Positions 48,991 to 58,392 of a DNA stretch of 64,000 nucleotides are shown piece after piece. The stretch is taken from NCBI RefSeq assembly GCF_900110495.1, contig NZ_FODX01000003.1:186001-250000 (forward strand). The letters run 5' to 3'. The stretch comes from Nitrosovibrio sp. Nv6 (GTDB lineage Bacteria > Pseudomonadota > Gammaproteobacteria > Burkholderiales > Nitrosomonadaceae). The notes beneath the pieces are model-generated. The model worked only from the letters and a program-made list of their open reading frames with translations, searched no databases and had not been told where the DNA came from. The position numbers were made by a program, and so were the translations under genes. Within the stretch, counting starts at the first letter, position 1. Every line of letters starts with the position of its first letter.

Positions 48991-49755
48991 TTAACGTTTG
49001 TCCGTTTTATATTCTTCAATATCGGCTTCGATTACACTTTTGGAAAAGCTCTCGTAAGCACGTCCGACACGTTGAGCCATTGTGTCGGGAAAAAGGTGGA
49101 AATCCCCCGATTTCAGCGCGGCGACGATACCCTCTGCAACAACCGAGGGAGGTTCCGCAGTGCCGGCCAGGCCAGCAGTACTCGCCATGTCAGTCGCAAT
49201 GAGACCCGGATGTACGCTGAGCACCGCTGTGCCCTGCTGGCCCAGCAATTCACGCAGTGCCTGTGTGATGGAATAAGTGGCCGCCTTGGAAGCGGAGTGC
49301 GTCGCAAAATTCGAAGAGCACTTCAGTGATGCAATAGAGTTGAGTTGGACGAACGCTCCTCCCCCGTTCTCCCTGAGGACAGGGGCAAATGCTTGCGCCA
49401 TGCGGACAAGGCCAAACACATTGATCTTCATTGCAAGCTCAAGCGCATCTATTGCGTCGCTGTCCAATGGAGTGGCGGCCTTATAGACTGCTGCATTGTT
49501 GACTATCACCTGGGCGTCGTCGGTTCTGACCGCCATTGCGACGATAGTCTCCGGCTTGGCCAAATCCAATTGGACAGGTTCCACCATATCGCCATAGTGC
49601 TCGATCAGGGGATCGGCAGAATCCAGGTTGCGCACGGCCGCGTAAACTTTTGTTGCTCCGTGATGCAGAAACGCATCGACTATCGCTCGGCCTATTCCCC
49701 GATTCGCGCCCGTGACAAGCGCTATCTTGCCATTTATGTCATAAGCCATTTTCAT
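48991..49755 (-). CDS. Short-chain dehydrogenase/reductase
   Basis: 254 residues, classical SDR. The NAD(P) loop is LVTGANRGIGRAI, with Asn in NNAAVY, catalytic Ser in QLNSIASLKCSSN, and the YxxxK-equivalent HSASKAATYS. Here the Tyr is replaced by His (THSASKAA), so the normal Ser-Tyr-Lys triad is incomplete in this reading. Substrate unknown. ATG at 49755 or 49749. It lies 142 bases upstream of acnA on the same strand but with no sign of a shared function. Confidence 0.85.
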   Translation of the reverse strand: MKMAYDINGKIALVTGANRGIGRAIVDAFLHHGATKVYAAVRNLDSADPLIEHYGDMVEPVQLDLAKPETIVAMAVRTDDAQVIVNNAAVYKAATPLDSDAIDALELAMKINVFGLVRMAQAFAPVLRENGGGAFVQLNSIASLKCSSNFATHSASKAATYSITQALRELLGQQGTAVLSVHPGLIATDMASTAGLAGTAEPPSVVAEGIVAALKSGDFHLFPDTMAQRVGRAYESFSKSVIEADIEEYKTDKR

Positions 49756-50189
49756 TTGAACTTCAATTTCACGGGATTAACATCGCGTGCGGATCGGCTT
49801 ACTTCAAGTACCGTTTAATAATATTTCGCTTAAACAGTATTCTTCACTTTTTGCATGGAAAATAACTCACCTAAGGATATACCCAATTACCGCGCTTATC
49901 GAGCGCCGTTTATCAAGCCCCGCTCCCCCGCTTAGCCGGTCGCAAGTATGCATGACTCCAAGTTTATCATCGAAAACCTTCGGTGAAAGCGGCCTTTCGT
50001 CTCATCCACTCGTCTCATCGGCTACAGTTACTAGCACCCTCACTCTGCGAGGCGCCAAAAAACCAGCTAATATGAAATAGATGGCTAACGATCCGCTGTG
50101 CCAGCCCTCTCCAACGGGATGCGATATGCCGCAGCTATATTGGCGCAAGGGTGAATGCGTCTGGCGGATACTTTAATAGAGCATTGTTT
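49756..50189. other. Gene-free stretch between the SDR and lipase genes
   Basis: 434 bases between divergent genes, AT-rich on the left. No clear promoter, hairpin or ribosome site was identified, so neither start is fixed by it. Confidence 0.5.
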
Positions 50190-50918
50190 ATGCCTCCACC
50201 CGCGCTGGCCCTGCTGCATGGTTTTCTTGGTTTCTCGCACCGGGGACCTATTGAGTATTTTCGCGGGGTGAAAGAGGCCCTGCGACGAATACATATCGTT
50301 CCTCTCATACCCGAGGTGCCTCCCGCCGGCTGTATAGCCGAGCGTGCCGAGGCGCTGGCTCGGAAGCTTTTCAGCAGCGACTCCCGTGCCTTTGCTTTGA
50401 TTGGTCATAGCATGGGAGGACTGGACGCAAGGTATCTGATCACCTACCTTGATCCGGACCGGCGCGTAAAAAGCCTCCTTACTGTTTCCACACCACATCG
50501 TGGCTCGCCGCTCGCACGATGGTTTCTCGAAGCCGAAGGCCCGATTCCAGCCTGTATTCGACACATCGGGAACCCGGGGCTGCGCGAATTGACCCCCGAA
50601 GCACTGGCAGGGATGCAGATTCCAGACCGCGAAGACGTCGATTATTCCTCCTACGGGAGTTTTCGTTCCGCTGATGAGCTGCCATTCTGGCTTCGCCCCT
50701 ATGGGCATGTCTTCCGGGAAGACAATGACGGAATGGTGCCGGTCAGCTCCACTCCCTGGGGAGAATTTCGTGGCGCCGTCCACGCGGACCACCTGGAACT
50801 TCTGGGATGGAGTCTGAGCTTGCCGGATTCTCAAGCAGCGCGGCCTTTCAATCACCTCCGTTTCTGGACTCGGATCGCTGCCGAGGCTATGACTGCGGCA
50901 GAGAGCAAAACAGGTTGA
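50190..50918 (+). CDS. Alpha/beta-hydrolase, triacylglycerol-lipase-like
   Basis: About 242 residues from ATG 50190 (a GTG at 50151 is possible). The oxyanion-hole motif is LLHGFLGFSH, the nucleophile elbow ALIGHSMGGLDARY (Ser), the acid is probably in DNDGMVPVSS and the His in HADHLELLG. This matches family I lipases and esterases acting on lipids or on polymer esters. No signal peptide. The next gene starts 13 bases later and encodes a multi-spanning membrane protein, so the lipase may act at the membrane with it. Confidence 0.85.
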   Translation: MPPPALALLHGFLGFSHRGPIEYFRGVKEALRRIHIVPLIPEVPPAGCIAERAEALARKLFSSDSRAFALIGHSMGGLDARYLITYLDPDRRVKSLLTVSTPHRGSPLARWFLEAEGPIPACIRHIGNPGLRELTPEALAGMQIPDREDVDYSSYGSFRSADELPFWLRPYGHVFREDNDGMVPVSSTPWGEFRGAVHADHLELLGWSLSLPDSQAARPFNHLRFWTRIAAEAMTAAESKTG

Positions 50919-50930
50919 GAAGGAGTGGCA

Positions 50931-52391
50931 ATGGATCAGAACGATGGTAAGCAATGGCGCATGCCATGGTATGACTGGCTGATATTTCTGCTGCCCTCAC
51001 TCCTTATTATCAGCCTTGGGCTGGAGTCGGCGTTTGGTCCCCCTTTGCGCCCGGATGGAACCGAGTACAACGACTTCCGGGCGGTTGCGCACTGGTTTGA
51101 CCCGGTGTTCTTTCAATATAATCTTGTCATGGCATTGCTGGTGGTGCTGGTCGTGCCATCCCTTGCGCTGAGCTATACATTAACCATGGCGAACCGAAAG
51201 GAACGCCGGCTGCAGCATGAAGTCCCGCCTGAGCGACGCGGCGAAATCCGCAGGAGAATGGGGCGGCGCGCTTCCTTTGGCACGTATCGCGGCAGTGTCT
51301 GGTTGACTACGACTGTCGTGATGCTCGGCGTTTCTATCCTGCTGCTGTTCAAACCGGTTTCATCACCGGACGGGGTGGGAGCCGACTTCAGCCTTGGCGC
51401 AAATATGCTGACGATGGGCCCGTTCGCCGAACTATACGAAAAAAATCCCGAGGCATATTATTCCCATTTCATCCGGAACCAGATTGCTTTCCAATTCGGC
51501 TTTCTGGGCGCCTACGTCTATTTCGTCGGCTCGGTTGTCCGCGCTTACTTCACGATGGACCTGACTTCTCTCACTTTCGTCGACGGCGCCATCCGCATGA
51601 TCGTGGCGAGCATACTGGCACTGGTGCTCTCCTTCGCTTTCGACTTTATCCTCCCTGGGGAGCTCACACCCGCATCTGCCGCTTCTTCCGCAGCTGCTGC
51701 ACGTGAAAATGATTCCGCTGAATCTTTGGCCACTGCCGAGTCTTCATCGGACACTGCGGCTTCAATAGCTGATGAGGATGCAAAGGTAAATTCAGATGAC
51801 AACTCCAGCGAAACAGGGTCAACAATACCGGCAGGTCTAAGTCTCCTTCCCGTTGTTTCCTTTTTCTTTGGCTTCTACCCAAAACGGGCATCACTGGTGA
51901 TTGAGCGTATTGCACTCAAGATAATGAGGAATATTGTTCCCGAAAGCAGTTACCGCGCGCTTCCACTTTCCATGCTGGCCGGGATGAGCTATTCCCATGA
52001 GTTGAGACTGGAACGGGAGGGTTTCGATAACATCGAAAATCTTAGCAATGCCGATGCTGTAGATCTGGCCGTGCGTACCTGCTTCAGCTACGATCAGTTG
52101 AAGCAATGGATAGACCAGGCCTGGCTCGCGACTCACTTGCGGGAAGATTATCCCGATTTCGTCCGGCGCACTGGCATTGGCAGTAGCGAGGAGTTGCGCC
52201 GTTTTTTGTCCAGCTGCGACTCCGCAAAGGTTGACGGCATTGAACAACTGGTAGGAGGGTTATCGATTGACCCAGCGACAAACGAGTCGTGGAGGTTGCG
52301 ACTTACCACTCTTAAAATATTGCTGGATATCAGCCCTGCCCCGTCCGAAGATTGTAGAAATCTGGCCGAAATCGAGCATGAGCCTGAATGA
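50931..52391 (+). CDS. Multi-spanning membrane protein with helical C-terminal domain, unknown
   Basis: 486 residues from ATG 50931 with AGGAG five bases upstream. Predicted helices lie at about 15-31, 63-85, 118-138, 180-200 and 208-238. An Ala/Ser/Asp-rich spacer follows (about 240-285), then a sixth hydrophobic segment (LSLLPVVSFFFGFYP) and a soluble C-terminal part of about 170 residues. This includes HELRLEREGFDNIENLSNAD and VRRTGIGSSEELRRFLSSC, a pattern like helix-hairpin-helix or SAM-like domains. No family recognised. It is coupled to the lipase gene upstream. Confidence 0.8.
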   Translation: MDQNDGKQWRMPWYDWLIFLLPSLLIISLGLESAFGPPLRPDGTEYNDFRAVAHWFDPVFFQYNLVMALLVVLVVPSLALSYTLTMANRKERRLQHEVPPERRGEIRRRMGRRASFGTYRGSVWLTTTVVMLGVSILLLFKPVSSPDGVGADFSLGANMLTMGPFAELYEKNPEAYYSHFIRNQIAFQFGFLGAYVYFVGSVVRAYFTMDLTSLTFVDGAIRMIVASILALVLSFAFDFILPGELTPASAASSAAAARENDSAESLATAESSSDTAASIADEDAKVNSDDNSSETGSTIPAGLSLLPVVSFFFGFYPKRASLVIERIALKIMRNIVPESSYRALPLSMLAGMSYSHELRLEREGFDNIENLSNADAVDLAVRTCFSYDQLKQWIDQAWLATHLREDYPDFVRRTGIGSSEELRRFLSSCDSAKVDGIEQLVGGLSIDPATNESWRLRLTTLKILLDISPAPSEDCRNLAEIEHEPE

Positions 52392-52424
52392 TATCGTGTT
52401 TCATATTTTGGAGAAAAAACGGTC

Positions 52425-53876
52425 TTAAACCACGAACAAATCAACAAACTCACTTACCGGCGTTGCTTCCAGCTTCGCCTGGTCGAGGCAGAGGTCAATG
52501 ATTGCGTTCTGTTGCGCCGGCGTAAACCGGCGGGCGAGGCTGATTCTGAACTTTTCTTCCAGTAGTGGAATGCCTTCCTTGCGGCGGAACCTGTGCCCGA
52601 TGGGATATTCCACCACGGCTTCATCCAGTTTTCCGCCGTCCTTGAATTCCACAGTGACTCCGTTGGCGATGGAGCGCTTCTGCGGATCGTAATAAGCCTT
52701 TGTGAATTGGGGATCCTCGATACATGTAATCTTCTCGCGAAGCTCGTCGATGCGTGGATCGGCGGCAATGGCGTCTTCATAATCGGCAGCGGTGAGCCGT
52801 CCAAAAATAAGCGGCACCGCAACGATGTATTGAATGCAATGATCTCGATCGGCGGGGCTGTTAAGCGGTCCCTTTTTGTCGATGATGCGAATGGCGGCCT
52901 CATGCGTGCGAATGGTAATTTTGCTGATATCACTGATCCGCTCCTTTACCCCGGAATGCAGTTGCATCGCGCATTCCGCCGCGGTTTGGGAATGGAATTC
53001 GGCGGGAAAGGAAATCTTGAACAATACGTTTTCCATCACGTACGAATCCCATTGCTGAATCGGTCTCTGAAACCGGAACGGCTGTCCCTTGAACAGAACG
53101 TCGTAGAATCCCCAGGTTTTTGCGGTGAGCGCCGAAGGATAACCCGTTTCTCCTTTAAGCGTGATCAGCGCGAGCCATACCGCGCGGCTGGTGGCATCTC
53201 CCGCTGCCCAGGATTTGCGCGAGCCGGTATTGGGCGCGTGGCGATAAGTACGCAATGATTGCCCGTCCACCCAGGCCTGCGAAAGGGCATCGACGAGCTG
53301 GTCGCGGCTTCCGCCAAGCAAATGCGTCACAACTGCGACGGACGCCACTTTCACCAGCACGACATGATCCAGCCCAACCTTGTTGAAACTGTTTTCCAAT
53401 GCGAGGCAGCCCTGAATTTCATGCGCCTTTATCATGGCTGTCAGTACGTCACGCACCGTGAATGATTTCGCTCCCCCAATGACAGCATTACGCGCGCACC
53501 AATCGGCCACCGCAAGTATGCCGCCCAGATTGTCCGAAGGATGCCCCCATTCTGCGGCCAGCCAGGTATCGTTGAAATCAAGCCAGCGGATCATCGTACC
53601 GATATTGAACGCCGCCTGCACCGGATCGAGCTGGAACCGGGTACCGGGAATTTTTGCCCCATCCGGCACCGTAGAGCCAGGAATGAGCGGCCCCAGCAGC
53701 TTGGTGCAAGCCGGGTAAGTAAGCGCTTCCATTGCACAGCCCAGGGAATCCATCAGACAGTTGCGCGCAGTGTCGTAAGCGAGGGCACTTTCAATATCGT
53801 GGTTAACAACGTAATCCGCGATATCCCCCAGCACTTGATCGGGTTGGGGGCGAATATTGGAGATGTGGGATGACAT
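52425..53876 (-). CDS. prpD: 2-methylcitrate dehydratase
   Basis: 483 residues, MmgE/PrpD fold. It dehydrates 2-methylcitrate to 2-methylaconitate in propionate breakdown. Family segments: [54 protein letters not shown] and the C-terminal [22 protein letters not shown]. It is separated from prpB and prpC by three unrelated genes and preceded by a palindromic element eight bases from the ATG. There is no visible ribosome site. Confidence 0.93.
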   Translation of the reverse strand: MSSHISNIRPQPDQVLGDIADYVVNHDIESALAYDTARNCLMDSLGCAMEALTYPACTKLLGPLIPGSTVPDGAKIPGTRFQLDPVQAAFNIGTMIRWLDFNDTWLAAEWGHPSDNLGGILAVADWCARNAVIGGAKSFTVRDVLTAMIKAHEIQGCLALENSFNKVGLDHVVLVKVASVAVVTHLLGGSRDQLVDALSQAWVDGQSLRTYRHAPNTGSRKSWAAGDATSRAVWLALITLKGETGYPSALTAKTWGFYDVLFKGQPFRFQRPIQQWDSYVMENVLFKISFPAEFHSQTAAECAMQLHSGVKERISDISKITIRTHEAAIRIIDKKGPLNSPADRDHCIQYIVAVPLIFGRLTAADYEDAIAADPRIDELREKITCIEDPQFTKAYYDPQKRSIANGVTVEFKDGGKLDEAVVEYPIGHRFRRKEGIPLLEEKFRISLARRFTPAQQNAIIDLCLDQAKLEATPVSEFVDLFVV

Positions 53877-53883
53877 GGTTACG

Positions 53884-53982
53884 TATTATAGAGCCAGCCG
53901 TTCACCCCGGAGCATGGTCTTTCCCGCGAAAGCGGGAAGAAGGTCTTCCCTACTGTTCTATTTGATACCTGGCTCTATAATA
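53884..53982. mobile_element. 99-bp palindromic miniature element upstream of prpD
   Basis: Perfect 14-bp terminal repeats TATTATAGAGCCAG (53884-53897) and CTGGCTCTATAATA (53969-53982). Inside is a second hairpin, TTCCCGC-gaaa-GCGGGAA, around 53921-53938. It fills most of the gap between the metallophosphoesterase stop and the prpD start and so forms the prpD leader. Confidence 0.75.
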
Positions 53983-53992
53983 AATGGCTGAT

Positions 53993-54814
53993 TCAACCGC
54001 CACCACCTGAAGCATCAAGCTCCAGGGGATTGATTGCTACCCTCACAAAGTTTTTTGCCGACGCGAGGTAGTCCCAACGTTCAACAGTACACTGGCGCCG
54101 TTGCAAGACCTCGTAGCGAATCAGGTTGATCGAATTGTTTCCGCCGAGGCGCACGCGCCGCGACACTGCCGTACCGGCTTGTACCGCCCAAACCGGCCGC
54201 ATGAGGCTAGCATCGCGTTCATGTAAAGCACACACATAAGGCAGGTGAATGTGACCGCCCAGAATCATGTCAGCGCCCGCGGTGGCCCATTGCCGCACCG
54301 CCGCCTCACAACCGTGCAGAAGATTGGCTTCATCCTTTACCTGTGTCACGCATACGGGTTGATGAGTTACAACAATGCGTAATTGGTCCGCAGCCGCTAT
54401 TTTTAGGCGATCGGTCACACGGCGGATTTGCGCTTTTGACACTTCACCGTCCGTATGGCGATAGCGGCGAGTGGTGTTGAGCGCAATGACAAGCAATCTG
54501 TCCGACTCGAACATCGGTTCGAGGTTGCTGCCGAATTCGCGACGGTAGTTTCCATAAGGGTTGAGGAACCGCGCCACAAAATTAAACAGAGGAATATCGT
54601 GATTGCCTGGAATCACGATTAATGATGGGACCTCGAGCCGGTCGGTGAAGGTTTTCGCAGAGCGGAACTGTCTCCGGCGCGCCCTTTGCGTGATATCGCC
54701 GGATAACACGGCCAGTTCGGGCGCCTCGTCATGCACAAGGCGCACTAACGCTTCAACTACTGGCGGCTGCTCTGTGCCGAAATGCGGGTCGGAAATGTGA
54801 ATAAGCGCTTTCAT
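53993..54814 (-). CDS. Calcineurin-like metallophosphoesterase
   Basis: 273 residues. Metal-binding motifs: HISDPHFG, SGDITQRARR, GNHDIP, VTHQPV and GGHIHLPY, the full set of a two-metal phosphoesterase of the CpdA/YfcE-like class. The substrate could be cyclic nucleotides, phospholipids or other phosphoesters. The ATG overlaps the lipid-kinase stop by four bases, so it may act on a phospho-lipid product of that neighbour (inference). Confidence 0.9.
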   Translation of the reverse strand: MKALIHISDPHFGTEQPPVVEALVRLVHDEAPELAVLSGDITQRARRRQFRSAKTFTDRLEVPSLIVIPGNHDIPLFNFVARFLNPYGNYRREFGSNLEPMFESDRLLVIALNTTRRYRHTDGEVSKAQIRRVTDRLKIAAADQLRIVVTHQPVCVTQVKDEANLLHGCEAAVRQWATAGADMILGGHIHLPYVCALHERDASLMRPVWAVQAGTAVSRRVRLGGNNSINLIRYEVLQRRQCTVERWDYLASAKNFVRVAINPLELDASGGGG

Positions 54815-55842
54815 GCATCTGAACCTGTATCCGAAGTTTCTGGCTCAGGCATAGTGCCGGGCTTGAGCAAATACAGTGGGTGCGGAGAAACGCGAAATTC
54901 GAGCGGCGTCTCCATCCAGACAATCTCGCCGTCTGTCGCGATTTTCACGCGGCGCTTGAGGTGGCGAGAAGGCCTTACCGTCATGCGCTTGAAGCCAAAG
55001 CTGATAACATTTTGTGCTTCGCCCAACTTTCCGAACACCCCACGAACCAGTAGCCACAACATCGCCATCATACCGAGTGGCCGCAACGTAATTGCTGCGA
55101 GTTCATCATTCTCGATCGCTTTTTCCAGCGGGATGCCGATCTGCTCCAACTGCAACCGGTTGTTGCCCACAAATAGGGTGGGTGTGCGAATATCGTGAAC
55201 CTTGCCGCGGATTTCCAGGCTGATGAGCAGTTGACGGTGGTGTCGCAGCAAGGTTATCAGTCCCGACGCAAACGCAACCAGGCGATTGCGTCCATATTGC
55301 TGTTTGAAAGCCTCGCGGTCTTCGAGCAACTGCGGGTAAAGCCCGAGGCTCGCATTCACCAGGAATAGCCGATCATTGACAAGAGCCACTTGAACTGCCT
55401 GGACCCGAGCCGTCAGTAGCCCTCGGGTGGCCTCGGCAGTATCAGAGGATATTCCATGCTCGCGGCCGAAGTAATTGAACGTACCTTGAGGCAATACGCC
55501 AAGAGGGCAACGAGTGCCGAGGGTTGCCTGGGCCACGGCGTTGATGCTGCCATCGCCGCCCGCCACCACAACGACACCCCCACATCCACAAGCTCGCTTA
55601 ACTGTTTGACGCGCAATGAAATCAAGCTGTGCGGCGTCTTCGACCACCATCAGTTGGTAGGGTCTACCATACTGAGTCAGCACCTCCTCGATGACGGTAG
55701 AAACGGTAGACGTGTTGTTGTGGCCGGATGCGGCATTGAGAATGATGAAGAGCGGAGGGGCAGATTTGTCTGCAATAGGAGACATCAAGCTTTTTGGGAA
55801 GAAATACCTGAGGGAATTGTAGCTGTTAATCAGCGGCTTCAT
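54811..55842 (-). CDS. Diacylglycerol/lipid kinase family protein
   Basis: 343 residues. The DAGK/sphingosine-kinase nucleotide motif VVVAGGDGSINAVAQATL, the preceding PLFIILNAASGHNNT strand and LGVLPQGTFNYFGREHGI are typical. It phosphorylates a lipid such as diacylglycerol at the inner face of the membrane. The start ATG 55842 overlaps the stop of the MliC-like gene; an internal ATG at 55785 would better match the usual domain start. The last bases overlap the phosphoesterase gene, giving a three-gene coupled unit. Confidence 0.9.
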   Translation of the reverse strand: MKPLINSYNSLRYFFPKSLMSPIADKSAPPLFIILNAASGHNNTSTVSTVIEEVLTQYGRPYQLMVVEDAAQLDFIARQTVKRACGCGGVVVVAGGDGSINAVAQATLGTRCPLGVLPQGTFNYFGREHGISSDTAEATRGLLTARVQAVQVALVNDRLFLVNASLGLYPQLLEDREAFKQQYGRNRLVAFASGLITLLRHHRQLLISLEIRGKVHDIRTPTLFVGNNRLQLEQIGIPLEKAIENDELAAITLRPLGMMAMLWLLVRGVFGKLGEAQNVISFGFKRMTVRPSRHLKRRVKIATDGEIVWMETPLEFRVSPHPLYLLKPGTMPEPETSDTGSDA

Positions 55843-56210
55843 CTATCATGCGTACTCGTCACCTGAACACACCTCTCGAGTATATCTCCTGGAGCGCCGT
55901 CATCCTTATGGTGGAAGAGCATGCCTTGTGACCCCGGCCCCACGCCCTTCGTCCACCATTCCAGCCCACCCCCGATGTAGCGTACACCGCTGCCCGAAAT
56001 GGCCATTGTCATTTCGCGCGTCCTGCCCTCATACCGTACGACAGCAGTAGTGCCGGAGTAATAAGACGCATTTATCGTATGACCACTTTTGCAGCGATAC
56101 CCGATTGGTATGTCAGCACTGGCAGTTCTTCCAGCAACAGGTGCATTCGTATGGGAAAAGTGGGTGCAGCCTACCAAGGCGACGATAACAAAGAGAAAAG
56201 TCATGCGCAT
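55839..56210 (-). CDS. MliC-like lipoprotein (C-type lysozyme inhibitor fold)
   Basis: 123 residues. Signal peptide with lipobox LVGC (Cys15), then YRCKSGHTINASYY, the AVVRYEGRTREMTMAISGSGVRYIGGGLEWWTKG pattern (SGxxY and W-T-KG) and a second Cys near the end that can pair with YRC. MliC proteins sit in the outer membrane and block host or predator lysozymes; in a free-living cell protection of the murein is likely. ATG 56210 chosen. It is 119 bases downstream of prpC and opens the coupled group with the lipid kinase. Confidence 0.78.
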   Translation of the reverse strand: MRMTFLFVIVALVGCTHFSHTNAPVAGRTASADIPIGYRCKSGHTINASYYSGTTAVVRYEGRTREMTMAISGSGVRYIGGGLEWWTKGVGPGSQGMLFHHKDDGAPGDILERCVQVTSTHDR

Positions 56211-56331
56211 CAATATGTTCGAACTCTGGTATATAAACGAGCGCCGGCAAATTGATTAGCTTGTATCGAAGATGAACCTAATATCAGGTCGCGTTAGCTC
56301 AGCCTGATCCTTTTTTCTTCCTATCGTTCGA

Positions 56332-57489
56332 CTATCTCCGTGCCGAAATCGGAACAAACTCTCGTTCCTCCGGCCCGATGTAATTCGCCGAAGGTCGAAT
56401 AATCTTGTTGTCCAAACGTTGTTCAATAATGTGCGCAGCCCATCCGGCAGTGCGTGCAATCGCAAACAGCGGCGTAAACATGGCTGTTGGCACGCCCATC
56501 ATGTGATAGCCCACCGCGGAGAACCAGTCGAGATTGGGAAACATCTTCTTGATGTCCCACATTACCGTTTCCAATCTCTCCGCAATACTGAACATTTCCA
56601 TATCGCGAGCTTCCACTGAAAGTGTCCTCGCCACCTCCCGAATGATCCTGTTACGCGGGTCGCCTGTGGTATATACGGGGTGGCCGAACCCGATGATGAT
56701 TTCCTTATCGGCGACGCGGCGGCGGATGTCCGCCTCGGCCTCATCCGGGCTGTTATAACGCGTCTGGATATCGAATGCAGCCTCATTGGCGCCCCCATGT
56801 TTGGGACCGCGCAATGCGCCAATAGCACCGGTAATTGCCGAGTAGAAATCGGACCCCGTGCCGGCAATGACGCGAGCGGCAAAAGTGGAAGCGTTGAATT
56901 CGTGCTCGGCGTACAGCACCAGCGAGGTATGCATAGCCTTCACCCACGACCGAGGCGGCGGCTTTCCATGCAGCAGCTGCAGGAAATGGCCGCCTATGGA
57001 ATCCTCCTCAGCTGCCAGTTCTATGCGACTATTGTTGTGGGAGTAGTGGTACCAGTAAAGCAAAACGGAGCCGAGGCAGGCCAGTAGACGGTCCGCCAGA
57101 TCACGCGCGCCTCCAACGGTATGTTTCTCCGCCTCCGGCAATACCGTGCCCAATGCCGAAACGCCGGTTCGCATAACATCCATCGGATGAGCAGTTGCCG
57201 GAATCGCTTCGAGAATGGCTTTAACCCTGGCAGGCAGATCGCGCAGACTTTTGAGTTTCTCTTTATACGCTGCCAGTTCGTCGATGGTGGGCAGCTTCTC
57301 ATGCACCAGCAGGTAGGCAATTTCTTCGAATTCACAGGTATCGGCAATGTCCAGAATGTCGTAGCCGCGATAATGCAGGTCATTGCCTGTTCTGCCGACG
57401 CTGCAGATAGCGGTATTGCCTGCCATCACACCCGACAAAACCACGGATTTCTTGCCTACGGAGGGAGAGCTTTCGGTAGTCTTACTCAT
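56332..57489 (-). CDS. prpC: 2-methylcitrate synthase
   Basis: 385 residues of the citrate-synthase fold. It condenses propionyl-CoA with oxaloacetate. Catalytic segments: [53 protein letters not shown] and the C-terminal VPIsARR-like end. Short length and lack of the N-terminal NADH site of GltA favour PrpC. The ATG overlaps the prpB stop by four bases, so the two are translated together. Confidence 0.93.
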   Translation of the reverse strand: MSKTTESSPSVGKKSVVLSGVMAGNTAICSVGRTGNDLHYRGYDILDIADTCEFEEIAYLLVHEKLPTIDELAAYKEKLKSLRDLPARVKAILEAIPATAHPMDVMRTGVSALGTVLPEAEKHTVGGARDLADRLLACLGSVLLYWYHYSHNNSRIELAAEEDSIGGHFLQLLHGKPPPRSWVKAMHTSLVLYAEHEFNASTFAARVIAGTGSDFYSAITGAIGALRGPKHGGANEAAFDIQTRYNSPDEAEADIRRRVADKEIIIGFGHPVYTTGDPRNRIIREVARTLSVEARDMEMFSIAERLETVMWDIKKMFPNLDWFSAVGYHMMGVPTAMFTPLFAIARTAGWAAHIIEQRLDNKIIRPSANYIGPEEREFVPISARR

Positions 57490-58376
57490 TTTTCAGGTTT
57501 TCTGGATTTGGAAAACAGGGTGTCCAGTTTTTCCTCATATGCATGGTAATCGAGAAAGTCGTATAGCTCGGCGCGAGTCTGCATAGTAACGATCACGCTT
57601 TTCTGGGAGCCTTCGTTGCGTATCGCTTGGTAAACATTCAGAGCGGCAGCACTCATGGCGCGAAATGCGGAGAGCGGGTAAAGCACCAGGGAAACGTCCG
57701 CCCCGGCCAATTCCTCGACCGTATAAAGAGGGGTTACGCCAAACTCGGTGATATTAGCGAGGATGGGTACTCTCACGGCAGCCTCGAACCTGCGGTAGAT
57801 GTCCAGTTCAGTCACGGCTTCGGGAAAGATCATATCCGCGCCTGCTTCCACACAAGCGCATGCACGCTCTATGGCGGATTGCAGCCCTTCGACCGCCAGC
57901 GCGTCAGTGCGCGCCATGATGACAAACTCGGGATCGGTTCTGGCGTCTACCGCAGCCTTGATGCGATCAATCATTTCCGTCTTGCTGACAATCATCTTGC
58001 CGGGGAGCTGGCCGCAACGCTTGGCCTCAACCTGATCTTCGATATGCAACGCCGCTGCGCCCGCTTTAATCATTGATTTCACCGTGCGGGCGACATTGAG
58101 AGCCCCGCCGAAACCCGTATCCGCATCCACCAATAGCGGCAGATCGGTAATGTCCGTGATGCGGCGCACATCGGTCAGCACGTCGTTCAGCGTCGAAATG
58201 GCAAGATCCGGTACACCCAGCGATGCCGCCGCCACACCCCCGCCGGAAAGATAGAGAGCTTTGAACCCGGCACCGGCTGCCAAGCGCGCTGCATACGCAT
58301 TGATGCAGCCCGCCACCTGCAAAGGCTTCTCTTCAGCAAGCGCGGCGCGAAAACGGGAACCAGCGGAATTGATCAT
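57486..58376 (-). CDS. prpB: 2-methylisocitrate lyase
   Basis: 296 residues from ATG 58376 ([13 protein letters not shown], matching the family start). It splits 2-methylisocitrate to pyruvate and succinate. The active-site loop [13 protein letters not shown] carries the catalytic Cys, with Asp in DADTGFGG and Arg/Glu in [11 protein letters not shown]. It lies 16 bases after mdh and overlaps prpC, so mdh-prpB-prpC looks like one operon that feeds oxaloacetate into the methylcitrate route. Confidence 0.95.
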   Translation of the reverse strand: MINSAGSRFRAALAEEKPLQVAGCINAYAARLAAGAGFKALYLSGGGVAAASLGVPDLAISTLNDVLTDVRRITDITDLPLLVDADTGFGGALNVARTVKSMIKAGAAALHIEDQVEAKRCGQLPGKMIVSKTEMIDRIKAAVDARTDPEFVIMARTDALAVEGLQSAIERACACVEAGADMIFPEAVTELDIYRRFEAAVRVPILANITEFGVTPLYTVEELAGADVSLVLYPLSAFRAMSAAALNVYQAIRNEGSQKSVIVTMQTRAELYDFLDYHAYEEKLDTLFSKSRKPEK

Positions 58377-58392
58377 AGGAACAGCGGAGGAC

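Noticed and set aside
50085..50954. A 289-codon open frame antisense to the lipase gene
   Set aside because: The plus-strand frame has lipase motifs (GHSMGG, HGFLGF); the antisense product has none.
56283..56316. Hairpin ATCAGG...CCTGAT followed by six T, containing the tRNA-like GTTAGCTCAG
   Set aside because: It does not continue into a cloverleaf, and the T-run lies on the wrong side for the prpC transcript. Coincidental or a tiny relic.
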